Part shown: positions 9,183 to 18,150 of the stretch, piece after piece
How positions within the stretch are numbered: position 1 is the first letter of the stretch
How the letters are laid out: every line of letters starts with the position of its first letter
Assembly (NCBI RefSeq): GCF_013410115.1
Contig: NZ_JACCCV010000001.1
Location: 1,550,001 to 1,614,000 of the forward strand
Source: Tunturiibacter gelidiferens
GTDB taxonomy: Bacteria; Acidobacteriota; Terriglobia; Terriglobales; Acidobacteriaceae
DNA length: 64,000 nucleotides
Direction of reading: 5' to 3'
Notes under the pieces: generated by a model
Database searches by the model: none
Told to the model about the DNA's origin: nothing
The model's input: only the letters and a program-made list of their open reading frames with translations
Program-made: the position numbers and the translations under genes

Positions 9183-10010
9183 TTGAAGGTGGCGATTCAA
9201 GGGGAGTTGGGCTCGAATAGCCACATGGCGACAGTCGAGATGCTGGAGAGTCCTGGGGGCTTAGAGATCGTCGCGTGCGCGGTGTCGGCACAGGTGTTGG
9301 CGAAGGTCATCGCGGGTGAGGTCGATGCGGCGGTGCTGCCGATTGAGAACAGCCTGCACGGATCGGTCGCTGAACACTACGATCTGTTGCTGGATCTGCC
9401 GGTGCACATTGAGCGTGAGAGCCTGCTAAGGATTCGACACAATGTGATTACGATGCCAGGGGTGAAGCTGCAGGAGGTGAAGAGAGTGATGTCACATCCC
9501 GTGGCGCTGTCGCAGTGCAGGAGATTTCTGGCCTCGCATCCAGAGTGGGAGGTAGTCCCCTTCTACGACACGGCGGGGAGCGTGAAGCGACTCATGGCCG
9601 AAGGCTTGCGGGATGCGGCGGGGATCGCTCCTGCGCTTGCGGCATCAGAGTATGGCGCCGAAGTAATGGTGGCTGACATAGAGGACCATACGGAAAACTA
9701 CACGAGGTTTCATCTGGTTCGGCGGGACGATTCGGTTTTGGAAAAGGCCGGAGCGGACGGGAACAAGATGAGCCTGGCATTTGCAATCGAACATCGGCCG
9801 GGAACGCTAGTGGCGGCTTTGCAACGACTGGCGAAGGCCGGGGTGGATCTGACTAAAATCGAGTCCAGACCGGTCCCGGGTAGCCCGTGGGAGTATGTTT
9901 TCTATGTCGATGTGCGGTTCGATTCACGGGAGAAGGCTGAGGCTGCTTTGATTGCGCTGCGCGAGCACTGCCGGATGGTCAAGGTGCTGGGGCGGTACTG
10001 GGCGGCTTAG
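9183..10010 (+). CDS. pheA: Prephenate dehydratase with C-terminal ACT domain
   Basis: 275 residues from the TTG at 9183. This start gives the family-typical MKVAIQGELGSNSH and has GGGG 8 bases upstream; an in-frame GTG at 9174 adds three residues. The enzyme converts prephenate to phenylpyruvate, the phenylalanine branch point. The catalytic domain shows PIENSLHGSV (about 56-65) and the TRF motif (YTRFHLV, about 174-180). The ACT domain (about 195-272) has ESRPVPGSPWEYVFYVD, the phenylalanine-binding feedback site. There is no chorismate mutase fusion. It is a single gene with no aromatic-pathway neighbours here. Confidence 0.93.
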   Translation: MKVAIQGELGSNSHMATVEMLESPGGLEIVACAVSAQVLAKVIAGEVDAAVLPIENSLHGSVAEHYDLLLDLPVHIERESLLRIRHNVITMPGVKLQEVKRVMSHPVALSQCRRFLASHPEWEVVPFYDTAGSVKRLMAEGLRDAAGIAPALAASEYGAEVMVADIEDHTENYTRFHLVRRDDSVLEKAGADGNKMSLAFAIEHRPGTLVAALQRLAKAGVDLTKIESRPVPGSPWEYVFYVDVRFDSREKAEAALIALREHCRMVKVLGRYWAA

Positions 10011-10013
10011 GTA

Positions 10014-10206
10014 GCAGTGCTGGGGCAGCGATGCAGAAACTGTGCGGTTTTTAGACCTTGGGCGGCGGTGGCGAAGACGCAGAGTGGAGGCGTAATATGC
10101 CGAGTACTGTGAGCCGTTGGGAGGCTTGCCATGGCGGTCCCTTCCCTCAGGGTCTGCGTCGATGTAGGCGAATGATGGTTTTGGCGGCGTGACTGGGCCA
10201 GCACTC
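10014..10206 (+). ncRNA. Candidate structured RNA or leader between pheA and lon
   Basis: This lies in a 370-base gene-free stretch (10011-10380). Two nested perfect 8-bp stems frame the region: AGTGCTGG (10016-10023) with CCAGCACT (10198-10205), and inside it GACGCAGA (10076-10083) with TCTGCGTC (10153-10160). The innermost part holds further short pairings (CCC/GGG at 10144-10152). A closing stem, a large unpaired centre and an inner arm of about 190 bases in total resemble the outline of a 6S-type RNA, but I recognise no conserved 6S sequence. Open frames here look like noise. Strand is assumed from the neighbours. Confidence 0.25.
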
Positions 10207-10211
10207 TCTAT

Positions 10212-10240
10212 TTGGAACTACTCATAATACCTCTATTAGA
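10212..10240 (+). promoter_or_regulatory. Weak candidate sigma-70 promoter for lon
   Basis: TTGGAA at 10212 and TATTAG about 16 bases downstream each match four of six consensus positions. It lies about 140 bases before the chosen lon start. No CIRCE-type or other heat-shock operator was seen nearby. Confidence 0.2.
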
Positions 10241-10380
10241 CAGTTACTCACTGATGTGAAGGGAGTTATGGCCGATGACGGAATGTGAAGAGACACGTTT
10301 TCCTGAGAGAGGGCCATAGTTTGCGACCAGACGAAGACTTGCTGCATCGAATAGTGGATAATCTGATAGAGGTACACTCA

Positions 10381-12831
10381 ATGCCAAGCGATTTTGTAAG
10401 TGTGATTCAACCTACGGCAACAAAAAGCGGTGAAGGGTCAGGCGCGGAAGTGGTAGGCAAACGTCCTGTTCCAGTGTTGCCGGTGCGGGATACCGTCTTA
10501 TTTCCTCACGCGGTGCTTCCACTGACAGTGGGGCGGGATAGCTCGATCCAGCTGATTCAGTCGCTGGGCGAGGAGAAGACCATTCTGGTAGTGGCACAGC
10601 GAGATGCGCGGCAAGACGCTCCGCAGGCTGCAGATCTGTTTGCGACCGGGACCAGAGCAACAGTGCACAAGGTCGTCAAGATGCCAAACCAGAGCCTGTT
10701 TGTGTTCACCGAGGGCAATGAGCGGGTACATCTTGGCGAGTTTGCGCAACTGACGCCCTTTATGACGGCCGAATATGAGGCCATCCCCGACGTGGATCCG
10801 CAGCAGACGCCGGAGGCCGAGGCGCTGCAACGCAATGTGGTGAGCCAGTTCCAGCAGATTGTGACCTCGTCTCCTACATTGAGCGACGATCTGCAGACGA
10901 TTGCGATCAACATCGACGAACCCGGCAGGCTGGCGGACTTTATTGCTTCGTCGCTTCCGTTTTTGACGACGACGGACAAGCAGGAGCTATTGGAGACGCC
11001 GGATGTTTCGGCTCGTCTGGAGCGGATCAACAAGCACCTGGCGAAGGAGCTTGAGGTGCAGCAGCTGCGCAACAAGATCCAGACGGAGGTTCAGGATTCG
11101 GTGCAGTCATCGCAGCGGGATTACTACCTGCGCGAGCAGTTGAAGGCGATCCAGAAGGAACTGGGTGACCAGGATGATACCCAGAAGGACATCGCGGAGC
11201 TGAAGGAGAAGATTGAGACCGCTGGAATGCCGGAGGATGTGAAGAAGGATGCGCTGAAGGAACTGGGCCGGTTGAGCCGGATGAATCCTGCTGCTGCGGA
11301 CTACTCGCTGACGCGGAACTATGTGGAGTGGCTGGCGGTACTGCCGTGGTCGAAGACATCTTCGGGCGAGGTGGACATTCTGAAGGCGAAGGCGATTCTC
11401 GATGAGGATCACTACGGCTTGAAGAAGGTGAAGGATCGCATTCTGGATTACCTTTCGGTGCGGCGTTTGAAGCCGGATATGAAGGGGCCGATTCTTTGCT
11501 TCGTTGGGCCTCCGGGTGTTGGTAAGACGTCGCTGGGACGTTCGATCGCGAAGGCTCTGGATCGCAAGTTTTCACGCATCTCGTTAGGCGGTATGCATGA
11601 TGAGGCGGAGATTCGCGGGCATCGGAGAACGTACATTGGCGCGCTGCCTGGGCAGATCATTCAGCACTTGAAGCGGGTTGAGGTGAAGGACCCGGTGTTT
11701 ATGTTGGATGAGATCGACAAGCTGGGGCGCGACTTCAGGGGAGATCCTGCGAGTGCATTGCTCGAAACGCTGGATCCGGAGCAGAACAATACATTCCGCG
11801 ATAACTATCTCGACCAGCCGTTCGATCTGAGCAAGGTTTTGTTCATCTGCACGGCGAACCAGCTGGATACGATTCCTGGGCCGCTGCTTGATCGTATGGA
11901 GATCATTGAACTGACTGGCTACACGGAAGAGGAGAAGGTGAATATTGCCATCAGGTATCTTATTCCGCGGCAGATCAAAGAGAACGGAATTACGGAAGAG
12001 CAGATCGAATTCCCGAAGGATAGCGTGCATCTGATTGCGCGGCACTACACGCGGGAGGCTGGTGTCCGTAAGCTGGAGCAACAGATTGGTACCGTTTGCC
12101 GTAAGGTTGCGCGCAAGATTGCGGAGGGTCAGACGGAGAAGGTTTTGATTACTCCTGAGATCGTGCACGAGTTTCTTGGAGGTATCAAGGTGCGCGTGGA
12201 TACCGAGATTGCAGAGCGGACCAAGCGTGCCGGCGTTGCTGTTGGACTGGCGTGGACCCCGGCGGGCGGCGATGTTTTGTTCATCGAAGCGAACCGGATG
12301 AAGGGTAAGGGCGGGTTCACGATCACTGGCCAGATTGGTGATGTGATGAAGGAGAGCATGCAGGCTGCGTTGACCTGGGTGCGCTCGAATGCCGCGTCGT
12401 TAGGGCTTGAGGAGGACTTTACCAAGGATACGGACCTGCACATTCACGTGCCTGCGGGTGCGATTCCGAAGGATGGCCCGTCGGCTGGCGTGACGATGGC
12501 GACTGCGCTGGTGAGTCTGTTGACCGATACTCCGGTGCATCCGCTGACGGCGATGACGGGCGAGATTACGTTGAGCGGCAATGTACTGCCGGTTGGCGGA
12601 ATCAAGGAGAAGTTCCTTGCGGCGAAGCGGGCCGGCGTGCGGGATGTGATTCTGCCGGCGGACTGCAAACAGCAGGTGGATGAGGACTTAACGCCGGATC
12701 AGATTGAAGGTGTGACGCTTCACTACGCTACGCGGATTGAGGATGTTCTGGCGGTTGCGCTGCCTAAGACTCGAGCGGAGAAGGTGGAGGACGAGGTGGT
12801 TCGCGAAGAGGTACTTCACGCTACGGTGTAA
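10381..12831 (+). CDS. lon: ATP-dependent protease La (Lon)
   Basis: 816 residues from the ATG at 10381, preceded by AGAGG; an in-frame GTG at 10285 would add 32 residues that do not look like Lon. The order is: N-terminal substrate-binding LON domain (about 30-230, [20 protein letters not shown]), coiled helices, AAA+ module with Walker [14 protein letters not shown] (about 376) and MLDEIDK Walker B, then the serine protease domain. The catalytic serine is S701 in [10 protein letters not shown] and the lysine, by spacing, is K744 in GGIKEKF. It degrades misfolded and regulatory proteins in the cytosol. A strong terminator follows, so it is a single-gene unit. Confidence 0.97.
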   Translation: MPSDFVSVIQPTATKSGEGSGAEVVGKRPVPVLPVRDTVLFPHAVLPLTVGRDSSIQLIQSLGEEKTILVVAQRDARQDAPQAADLFATGTRATVHKVVKMPNQSLFVFTEGNERVHLGEFAQLTPFMTAEYEAIPDVDPQQTPEAEALQRNVVSQFQQIVTSSPTLSDDLQTIAINIDEPGRLADFIASSLPFLTTTDKQELLETPDVSARLERINKHLAKELEVQQLRNKIQTEVQDSVQSSQRDYYLREQLKAIQKELGDQDDTQKDIAELKEKIETAGMPEDVKKDALKELGRLSRMNPAAADYSLTRNYVEWLAVLPWSKTSSGEVDILKAKAILDEDHYGLKKVKDRILDYLSVRRLKPDMKGPILCFVGPPGVGKTSLGRSIAKALDRKFSRISLGGMHDEAEIRGHRRTYIGALPGQIIQHLKRVEVKDPVFMLDEIDKLGRDFRGDPASALLETLDPEQNNTFRDNYLDQPFDLSKVLFICTANQLDTIPGPLLDRMEIIELTGYTEEEKVNIAIRYLIPRQIKENGITEEQIEFPKDSVHLIARHYTREAGVRKLEQQIGTVCRKVARKIAEGQTEKVLITPEIVHEFLGGIKVRVDTEIAERTKRAGVAVGLAWTPAGGDVLFIEANRMKGKGGFTITGQIGDVMKESMQAALTWVRSNAASLGLEEDFTKDTDLHIHVPAGAIPKDGPSAGVTMATALVSLLTDTPVHPLTAMTGEITLSGNVLPVGGIKEKFLAAKRAGVRDVILPADCKQQVDEDLTPDQIEGVTLHYATRIEDVLAVALPKTRAEKVEDEVVREEVLHATV

Positions 12832-12848
12832 GTTGGATTGAGAAAAGT

Positions 12849-12889
12849 GGGCGGTTCGGCGAGTGCCGGATCGCCCTTTTTTGTTTTTT
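12849..12889 (+). terminator. Rho-independent terminator after lon
   Basis: The arms GGGCGGTTCGGC and GCCGGATCGCCC pair over 12 positions with G-T wobbles around a 4-base loop (GAGT). A T-rich run with one interrupting G follows. Confidence 0.88.
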
Positions 12890-13050
12890 GGAGGGATTTT
12901 TTTTGTTTTGTGGTGGAGAGGCGTTTTTGCAGGGGTTTTTGCGCAAAATGGGTGTTTTGGTGTGGTGTTTTGGTGGTGAAGATGTGGTGGTTTGCGTGGC
13001 TGGTGTGGTGTTTTAGCCGTCATGTTTTGAGCGTCTAAAAATGTGACACG
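12890..13050. other. G/T-only-like low-complexity tract
   Basis: The plus strand is almost entirely G and T for about 140 bases (runs such as GGTGTGGTGTTTTGGTGG), with very few C or A. The complement reads as a Lys/Thr/Pro/His-rich open frame that is not convincing as a protein. No gene is called. It separates the lon terminator from the DUF488 gene. Confidence 0.6.
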
Positions 13051-13082
13051 TTTTGGAACTCTATTTTCGGGCGGTGGCTGGG

Positions 13083-13625
13083 ATGATGACGGTTGGACAT
13101 TCGACGCTGGAGCTGGAGTCGTTTCTGCGGGCTTTGCGGGAGAATGGGTGCTCGACGCTGGTGGATGTGAGGCGGTATCCGGGGTCGAAGAGACATCCGC
13201 AGTTTGGGCAGGAGAGGTTGTTTGCTTCGCTTGAGGGGGCTGGGATTCGCGGAGTGTGGCGGGTGGGGTTGGGAGGGCGCAGGGCTGCGCGGAAGGACAG
13301 CGTGAATACGGGATGGCGGAATGAGAGCTTTCGGGGTTATGCGGACTACATGCAGACGGCGGAGTTTGCTGCGGAGATCGACTGGCTGATGGGGCTGCCG
13401 GATTTGGAGACTGCGGTGGTGATGTGTGCGGAGGCGGTGCCCTGGAGGTGTCACCGGTCGCTGATTGGTGATGCGGTTCTGGCGCATGGGGAAGGGGTGG
13501 AGGATATCTTTGTGACGGCTGAGGGTGGGAGCTCGCGAAGGGTGCACGAGATGACGGAGTTTGCCCGGGTGGAGGGCGGGAGGGTTTGGTATCCGGGCGT
13601 GACGGAGGCTGGGTTGTTTGATTGA
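13083..13625 (+). CDS. DUF488 domain protein
   Basis: 180 residues from the ATG at 13083; the frame also runs back to a TTG at 13053. MTVGHST at the start, LVDVRRYPGSKRHPQF, and CAEAVPWRCHRSLIGD near residue 135 are the DUF488 signatures. The conserved Cys/His cluster suggests a catalytic or metal site, but the family's function is unproven. It follows the G/T-rich tract and has no partner on its strand. Confidence 0.8.
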   Translation: MMTVGHSTLELESFLRALRENGCSTLVDVRRYPGSKRHPQFGQERLFASLEGAGIRGVWRVGLGGRRAARKDSVNTGWRNESFRGYADYMQTAEFAAEIDWLMGLPDLETAVVMCAEAVPWRCHRSLIGDAVLAHGEGVEDIFVTAEGGSSRRVHEMTEFARVEGGRVWYPGVTEAGLFD

Positions 13626-13699
13626 TTTTTGAGATTGGGATTCTACTGTGTCCCGTTCGTCAGTGGTCCACGCAAGTGAGCTTTCTGTTGTTGAGGGGA

Positions 13700-13760
13700 G
13701 AGGAGCGGTTCGCGCGGGCGCGAATGCCCACATCTCGAAATCGAGATATGGGGCACCCGG
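13700..13760 (+). repeat. Dispersed repeat family A, copy 1
   Basis: It has the form GAGCGGTTCGCGC... followed by ATGCCCACATCTC, a short loop, then GAGATATGGGGCACCCGG. The GCCC...ATCTC and GAGAT...GGGGC halves form an imperfect hairpin. Four more copies in the same orientation lie at 19245, 22384, 22491 and 28216. Confidence 0.8.
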
Positions 13761-13813
13761 CACCCGGCCTACATATTAGGAGCGGGATTGAGGACGCGGC
13801 TGTTCTTTTTCGA

Positions 13814-14476
13814 TCAATCGGCGCTTACCGATTGATGACTGTGCAGGAGATGAGCGATGGGTTCGGGAGTCGGCTGGTGGCGGAGAAGCCACTCTGCGAA
13901 GAACAGGTTTGGTACCCAACAGGCCCAGGCGATAATTCGATAGCTTGTCGAGAAGGAAAGTCCAGTGAGCGGCAGAAGTGGAAGGTAGATGCGAAGAGTG
14001 ATCGCAGCCGCAGTGAGGGCAAAGCTTCTGATCATCCACCTGCGATGGGCGATTACTTTACCGGAACGAATCGTGAAGTAGCCCGCGGCGGTGGAGCCGA
14101 CCCAGAGAAAGCCGAGTGTGAGGAAACCCGCGGAAGAGATGGCTCCTGCCTGCGCATGGGCTGCTATGGGTAACGAGGCCAACCATCCCAAAAGGACCGC
14201 GCCGCAATAGATCCTTCCTATCCAGCGATGCATAGGAAGCCAACGCTGTCTTATGAGAGGAAGGAACTGCCAAGGGCCAACCAGAAGCGCGATGGAAGCA
14301 AAGATTGCATGAGCTATGAGCCACTTGTGGCGTAGCTGAAAGTTCGGCAGACCGGCAGGGAAAGGGACTTTGGGCAGGGTGTAACGAAGCGATGCCAAAC
14401 CAACCAGGGTTGCGAGAAGCGCCAGGAGCGCCCAACGCCATGAGACAAGCCTTGAACTCGATGCAGCCTGAGGCAT
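13814..14476 (-). CDS. DUF2306 multi-span membrane protein
   Basis: 220 residues from the ATG with GGAGGAATTC just upstream; the longer frame start at 14581 lacks support. It has about six or seven hydrophobic spans, with histidine/arginine motifs between them (HKWLIAHAIFAS, MHRWIGRIYCG, VIAHRRWMIRSFALT) typical of DUF2306 proteins. The conserved histidines suggest cofactor or proton handling, but the function is unknown. It is a single gene on the minus strand facing the DUF488 gene. Confidence 0.8.
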   Translation of the reverse strand: MPQAASSSRLVSWRWALLALLATLVGLASLRYTLPKVPFPAGLPNFQLRHKWLIAHAIFASIALLVGPWQFLPLIRQRWLPMHRWIGRIYCGAVLLGWLASLPIAAHAQAGAISSAGFLTLGFLWVGSTAAGYFTIRSGKVIAHRRWMIRSFALTAAAITLRIYLPLLPLTGLSFSTSYRIIAWACWVPNLFFAEWLLRHQPTPEPIAHLLHSHQSVSAD

Positions 14477-14676
14477 GAATTCCTCCCGTGTCGATAGAAC
14501 GTCTAAAGCGACCGGTTGGTTCCACGCTTTACGATTTTGGGCGGACGCGTATCTTTTTGATCTGAAGAGCGGAAGAAGCAAAATTTTTCTGGACGATCTG
14601 TCGAATTCCGGTTCGGTCGTTCGACTATGTAGTGAAGGCAGGCAAGCGCCCGCCTGAGACCGTTACAGGAGAGATC

Positions 14677-14778
14677 ATGACGCAGTATTTGGTCGCTACT
14701 CACCACCCCGACAACTTCGACTCGTCCACAGAGGGCGAAGCGATCCAACTGCGCTTTCAATCCGAGTTCACCGGTTAG
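14677..14778 (+). pseudogene. 33-aa remnant resembling the N-terminus of a YCII-type protein
   Basis: A short frame with a good ribosome site (AGGAGAG, 5 bases upstream) reads MTQYLVATHHPDNFDSSTEG and stops at residue 33. Members of the YCII/DGPF family start in this way and run to 110-140 residues, so this looks like a truncated relative of the complete YCII gene 68 bases downstream. It could also be a real small peptide. The rest of 14477-14845 shows no gene. Confidence 0.4.
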
Positions 14779-14845
14779 TCAACAAAAATAGCTAAACCCG
14801 AAGATAAGCCACCCAACCATCGCTCAACCCAAAGGAGATTCCGCA

Positions 14846-15283
14846 ATGCGATTCATGGTCATCGTCAAATCAACCCCAGAGGCAGACAAAAAAGGCGCCC
14901 TCCCCGATCCACAGATGTTGCAGGAGATGGGCAAGTTCAACGAAGAGCTCATCAAGGCTGGAGTCGTGCTCGCCATGGATGGTCTCCATCCCAGCTCCAA
15001 AGGCGCACGCGTCAAGTTCTCCGGCAAGTCTCGTACCGTCGTCGACGGCCCCTTCACCGAGGCCAAGGAGCTCATCGCCGGCTTTTGGATCTGGCAAGTC
15101 AAGTCCCTTGAAGAGGCCATTGAGTGGGTCAAGCGCTGCCCCAACCCCCATGGCGGCGAGTCCGAGATCGAAATCCGCCAGGTCTTTGAGATGGAAGACT
15201 TCGCACCCGTCCTGTCCAAAGAGGAGATTCAGTACAAAGTAGCGAAACGGGCTGAGCTGCCGAATCAGCCCGTCAGCAAATAG
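14846..15283 (+). CDS. YCII-related (DGPF) protein
   Basis: 145 residues, preceded by AAAGGAGATT. The family hallmark DGPFTEAKELIAGFWIWQ lies at about 73-90, followed by the conserved AIEWVKRCP and EIRQVFEMEDF. These dimeric alpha/beta-barrel proteins often accompany ECF sigma factors or reductase-like genes; biochemical function is unknown. Its codons end mostly in C (CTC, ATC, GCC), unlike the G-ending codons of neighbouring genes, which suggests acquisition from elsewhere. Confidence 0.85.
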   Translation: MRFMVIVKSTPEADKKGALPDPQMLQEMGKFNEELIKAGVVLAMDGLHPSSKGARVKFSGKSRTVVDGPFTEAKELIAGFWIWQVKSLEEAIEWVKRCPNPHGGESEIEIRQVFEMEDFAPVLSKEEIQYKVAKRAELPNQPVSK

Positions 15284-15402
15284 CCGCTCTTGCATCCACG
15301 GATTGAAGCGGTAGTGGTGCGCGCGTTTTTTCCGATGCCGGCCCGACGGGCTGGCATCGGGGTGCCACGAGCCCAGGGGCAGGACTCGAAAGGAACTCAG
15401 TC

Positions 15403-15990
15403 ATGAGAAAGATCAATGTGCTTGAATTTGTCTCACTTGATGGCGTCATCGAAGCCCCAGGCGACCCAGAGGAAGATACCAGTGGCCCGCCATGGTGGAT
15501 ACGTATGCATTCCGACCCAGTTAGTTCAGCGGCCGTAAAAAAGCAGATGAACATGCCGTTTGACTTGTTGCTAGGGCGCAGAACCTTTGATCTTTGGGCA
15601 CAATTCTGGCCGCAACATAATGACATTTGGCCAGGCGTCAACTCAGCGACCAAGTACGTCGCCTCGAATACCGTGACTTCTCACGAATGGCAGCCGTCCG
15701 TGTTTCTAAACGGAGATATTGCGGAAAAAATCACCAAACTTAAGCAGCAGGAAGGTCCGGATTTGCACGTTTATGGAAGCGCAAATCTCGTGCAGACGCT
15801 TATGAAGCATGATCTGGTTGATGCGTTCTGGTTGAAGATATTTCCGATCACGTTGGGCGGTGAAAAACGATTGTTTGCCGAGGGCACGATCCCGGCGGCA
15901 TTCAAGGTGACGGAGAGCACAGTCACCTCGAAGGGCGTGATTTTCGTGAACTACGAGCGTGCAGGCGCGGTCCAAACCAGAAGTCTATGA
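15403..15990 (+). CDS. Dihydrofolate reductase family protein (RibD_C fold)
   Basis: 195 residues. [20 protein letters not shown] is the RibD_C/DHFR-like start, with [15 protein letters not shown] (about 55-69) and [20 protein letters not shown] (about 122-141), the NADPH-binding pattern. True folA function is unlikely; members act as uncharacterised reductases. It has a GGAAC-type ribosome site and is probably linked with the YCII gene 120 bases upstream. A second family member lies at 17554. Confidence 0.83.
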   Translation: MRKINVLEFVSLDGVIEAPGDPEEDTSGPPWWIRMHSDPVSSAAVKKQMNMPFDLLLGRRTFDLWAQFWPQHNDIWPGVNSATKYVASNTVTSHEWQPSVFLNGDIAEKITKLKQQEGPDLHVYGSANLVQTLMKHDLVDAFWLKIFPITLGGEKRLFAEGTIPAAFKVTESTVTSKGVIFVNYERAGAVQTRSL

Positions 15991-16492
15991 ACATCTGACG
16001 GAGGACTTGAGCTACGCGTGGATGGCTCGGTAGGCCAGGCAAAAGAAGAGGGCTGAGTGCTGTATACGTCGTATGCGGCGAGATTCCGAAGACCGCATAA
16101 ACACGGTATCCCGAAGGTCGCGGCGGCGATGGTAGTGGGAAGGGGCTGGGCGCTTTGTCCCTTGAACGAGTCAGTAAAGAATCGCGGCTGTTGCCAGGAG
16201 TTTTTGCCATGTTCGCAGGATTTTTGGGTGGCGCTTTCATCTTCGTTTGTATTCGTACGGCGGGGGAGTTGTTGTCATGGCGAGAGATAAGGAGACGGCT
16301 TGACACTGTACCTACCGGTGGGTATGTTGGTGGCCAGAATTTGCCTGACGAGTTTTTGCTTCGAAAGTGAACTTGATCCGGGTTCGTGCGTAGTCGGTGC
16401 AGGACGGGGCTTCGTGATTGCCGGCTGGGCCTGGCCGATTTGCGGGGACCGTCGAGATGCTTTCTGTTTCATCAACCAAAGGAGAGAAGACG
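15991..16492. other. 502-base stretch with only one doubtful small gene
   Basis: Apart from the 53-residue frame at 16209, I see nothing supportable here: no hairpin with a T run and no tRNA. The long minus-strand frame across it looks like noise. Confidence 0.5.
16209..16370 (+). CDS. Possible small single-span membrane protein
   Basis: 53 residues starting MFAGFLGGAFIFVCIRTAGE, one hydrophobic segment followed by a charged tail (SWREIRRRLD). AGGAG lies 8 bases before the ATG. It has no recognised family. The hydrophobic span and ribosome site favour a real gene, but the size makes this uncertain. Confidence 0.3.
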   Translation: MFAGFLGGAFIFVCIRTAGELLSWREIRRRLDTVPTGGYVGGQNLPDEFLLRK

Positions 16493-17287
16493 ATGACGCT
16501 TAATAATGGCAAGGCCGGGCCCTCGAATTTTGTCTGGTATGAGCTGGTGACCTCGGATGCGAAGGCGGCTGAGGCCTTCTATCGCGGCGTGGTGGGGTGG
16601 GAGGCGGATACGCAGGCGGGCGTGACTCCGGGGGAACCTTACACCATCTTGAAGGCGGGAAAGGTGCCGGTTGCGGGGATGATGGCGATGCCGAAGGAGT
16701 TCTTTACCGGTGGGACGAAGCCGGGATGGATCGGCTATATCGGGGTTGATGACGTGGAACGATTTACGAAGCGGGTGCAGGAGGCGGGTGGGAAGCTGCA
16801 TCGTCCGGTTCGGGAGATTCCGAGTGTTGGGAGTTTTTCGGTGGTGGCCGATCCGCAGGGAACGGTGTTTGTGCTGTTTCAGCCGAAGGAGGGAGCAGAG
16901 AGACCGCCGGAGCCGCCGGCGGGGACGCCTGGCTATACGAGCTGGCATGAGCTGCATGCTGTGGATGGGAAGTCGGCGTTCGAGTTTTACTCCGGAATGT
17001 TCGGCTGGAAGAAGACTGAGGCGATGGATATGGGGCCGATGGGGGTGTATCAGATGTTCGCGGCAGATGGGCCTCCGATTGGCGGGATGATGACTGCTGA
17101 GGATCAGGCGAATCGTCCGGGTTGGATTTACTACTTCAATGTGGAGAGCGCGGAGGCGGCGGCGGGGAGAGTGAAGGAGAAGGGCGGCAAGGTGTTGATG
17201 GGGCCGCATGAGGTTCCGGGCGGGAGCTGGATTGTGCAGGGGATCGATCCGCAAGGGGCTTTCTTTGCGGTGGTTGGGCCTAAGTAG
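16493..17287 (+). CDS. VOC-family protein with two glyoxalase-like domains
   Basis: 264 residues from the ATG with AAAGGAGAGAAG upstream; the longer in-frame start at 16418 has no ribosome site. Two tandem vicinal-oxygen-chelate modules lie at about 12-125 (FVWYELVTSDAKAAEAFYRG) and 142-262 (TSWHELHAVDGKSAFEFYSG), each ending with a DPQG(T/A)xFxxx strand. This is the CFP32-like two-domain type. The metal ligand pattern is incomplete, so the reaction is unknown. Single gene. Confidence 0.85.
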   Translation: MTLNNGKAGPSNFVWYELVTSDAKAAEAFYRGVVGWEADTQAGVTPGEPYTILKAGKVPVAGMMAMPKEFFTGGTKPGWIGYIGVDDVERFTKRVQEAGGKLHRPVREIPSVGSFSVVADPQGTVFVLFQPKEGAERPPEPPAGTPGYTSWHELHAVDGKSAFEFYSGMFGWKKTEAMDMGPMGVYQMFAADGPPIGGMMTAEDQANRPGWIYYFNVESAEAAAGRVKEKGGKVLMGPHEVPGGSWIVQGIDPQGAFFAVVGPK

Positions 17288-17377
17288 GTACTGCTTTGGA
17301 GACGGCAGTAGATTTCTCCCTTGCAGAGCGACAGAAAGAAGACAGGGGCACCAGCAAAGACGAGATGCGGGGGTTTC

Positions 17378-17436
17378 TCCACTGCGCTGCTCACGGTGAG
17401 ACTGTAAGCAGCTTCGGTCGAAATGACCGTTTTTTT
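17378..17436 (+). repeat. Dispersed repeat family B, copy 1, with terminator-like 3' end
   Basis: It begins TCCACTGCGC, continues with ACGGTGAG and CTTCGGTCGAAATGACCG, and ends in seven T. The final CGGTC-GAAAT-GACCG hairpin plus T run could terminate transcription of the upstream VOC gene. The second copy at 20398 aligns without gaps apart from the length of the final T run. Confidence 0.7.
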
Positions 17437-17455
17437 GTTGGACTGGAGGACAAGC

Positions 17456-17535
17456 AAAGGCAACGGCAAAGGCAAAGGCAAAGGCAACGCAACGACAAAG
17501 GCAACGGCAACGCAACGGCAACGGCGACTACGGCA
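17456..17535 (+). repeat. Hexanucleotide ACNGCA/AAGGCA tandem array 1
   Basis: About 13 degenerate six-base units (ACGGCA, AAGGCA) run up to the ribosome site of the next gene. The same unit type occurs at 21745 and 54674. Confidence 0.8.
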
Positions 17536-17553
17536 GAGATAAAGGAGAGTGGA

Positions 17554-18117
17554 ATGCAGAGAGTGATGGTGTTCAACAACGTGTCGGTTGATGGCTACAT
17601 CGCGGACGACAAGGGCGACATGAGCTGGGCCCGTAACGATGACGCAGAGTGGAACGAGTTTGTGCAGGGCAATGCCAGCGGGAAGGGCGTGCTTTTGTTT
17701 GGCAGGAAGACGTATGACCTGATGGTGAGCTTCTGGCCAACGTCTGCCGCGATTGCGATGATGCCTGAGGTCGCGGAGAAGATGAATAGTGCGAAGAAGG
17801 TGGTGTTTTCGAAGTCGATGGAGACGGCGGGGTGGAAGAATACGACGCTGGTGAAGGGTGATCCCGCAGAGGCCGTGCGTCAGATGAAGGGCGAGGCTGG
17901 GGAAGGGATGGTGATCTTCGGGAGTGGAACGATCGTCGCGCAACTGGCGGATGCGGGGCTGATCGATGAGTATCAGATCGCGGTGGTGCCGGTGGCTTTG
18001 GGTGGGGGAAGGACGATGTTTGAAGGGCTGGAGAAGAAGTTGAAGTTGAAGCTGACCAAACATCGCGTGTTTGGGAATGGGAGTGTGCTGCTGCACTATG
18101 AGCCGGTGCAAGTGTGA
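17554..18117 (+). CDS. Dihydrofolate reductase family protein (RibD_C fold)
   Basis: 187 residues from the ATG with AAAGGAGAGTGGA upstream; the frame continues back through the hexamer array but that part is not plausible protein. MQRVMVFNNVSVDGYIADD, LLFGRKTYDLMVSFWP (about 48-63) and MVIFGSGTIVAQLADAGLID (about 117-136) match the reductase-like family. NADPH-dependent reductase activity is inferred, substrate unknown. It is more similar in layout to the 15403 gene than to folA. Confidence 0.83.
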   Translation: MQRVMVFNNVSVDGYIADDKGDMSWARNDDAEWNEFVQGNASGKGVLLFGRKTYDLMVSFWPTSAAIAMMPEVAEKMNSAKKVVFSKSMETAGWKNTTLVKGDPAEAVRQMKGEAGEGMVIFGSGTIVAQLADAGLIDEYQIAVVPVALGGGRTMFEGLEKKLKLKLTKHRVFGNGSVLLHYEPVQV

Positions 18118-18150
18118 GCCGGTGAAGCCTGAGACGGCAGGTGATGGCTG

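Noticed and set aside
10285..10380. Longer N-terminus of Lon from a GTG
   Set aside because: The 32 extra residues have no family likeness, and the ATG at 10381 has its own ribosome site.
12688..13023. 111-residue Lys/Thr/Pro/His-rich minus-strand frame
   Set aside because: It runs through the complement of the G/T tract, the lon terminator and the end of lon.
13622..14173. 183-residue plus-strand frame
   Set aside because: It covers repeat A and the antisense of the DUF2306 gene; no family or ribosome site.
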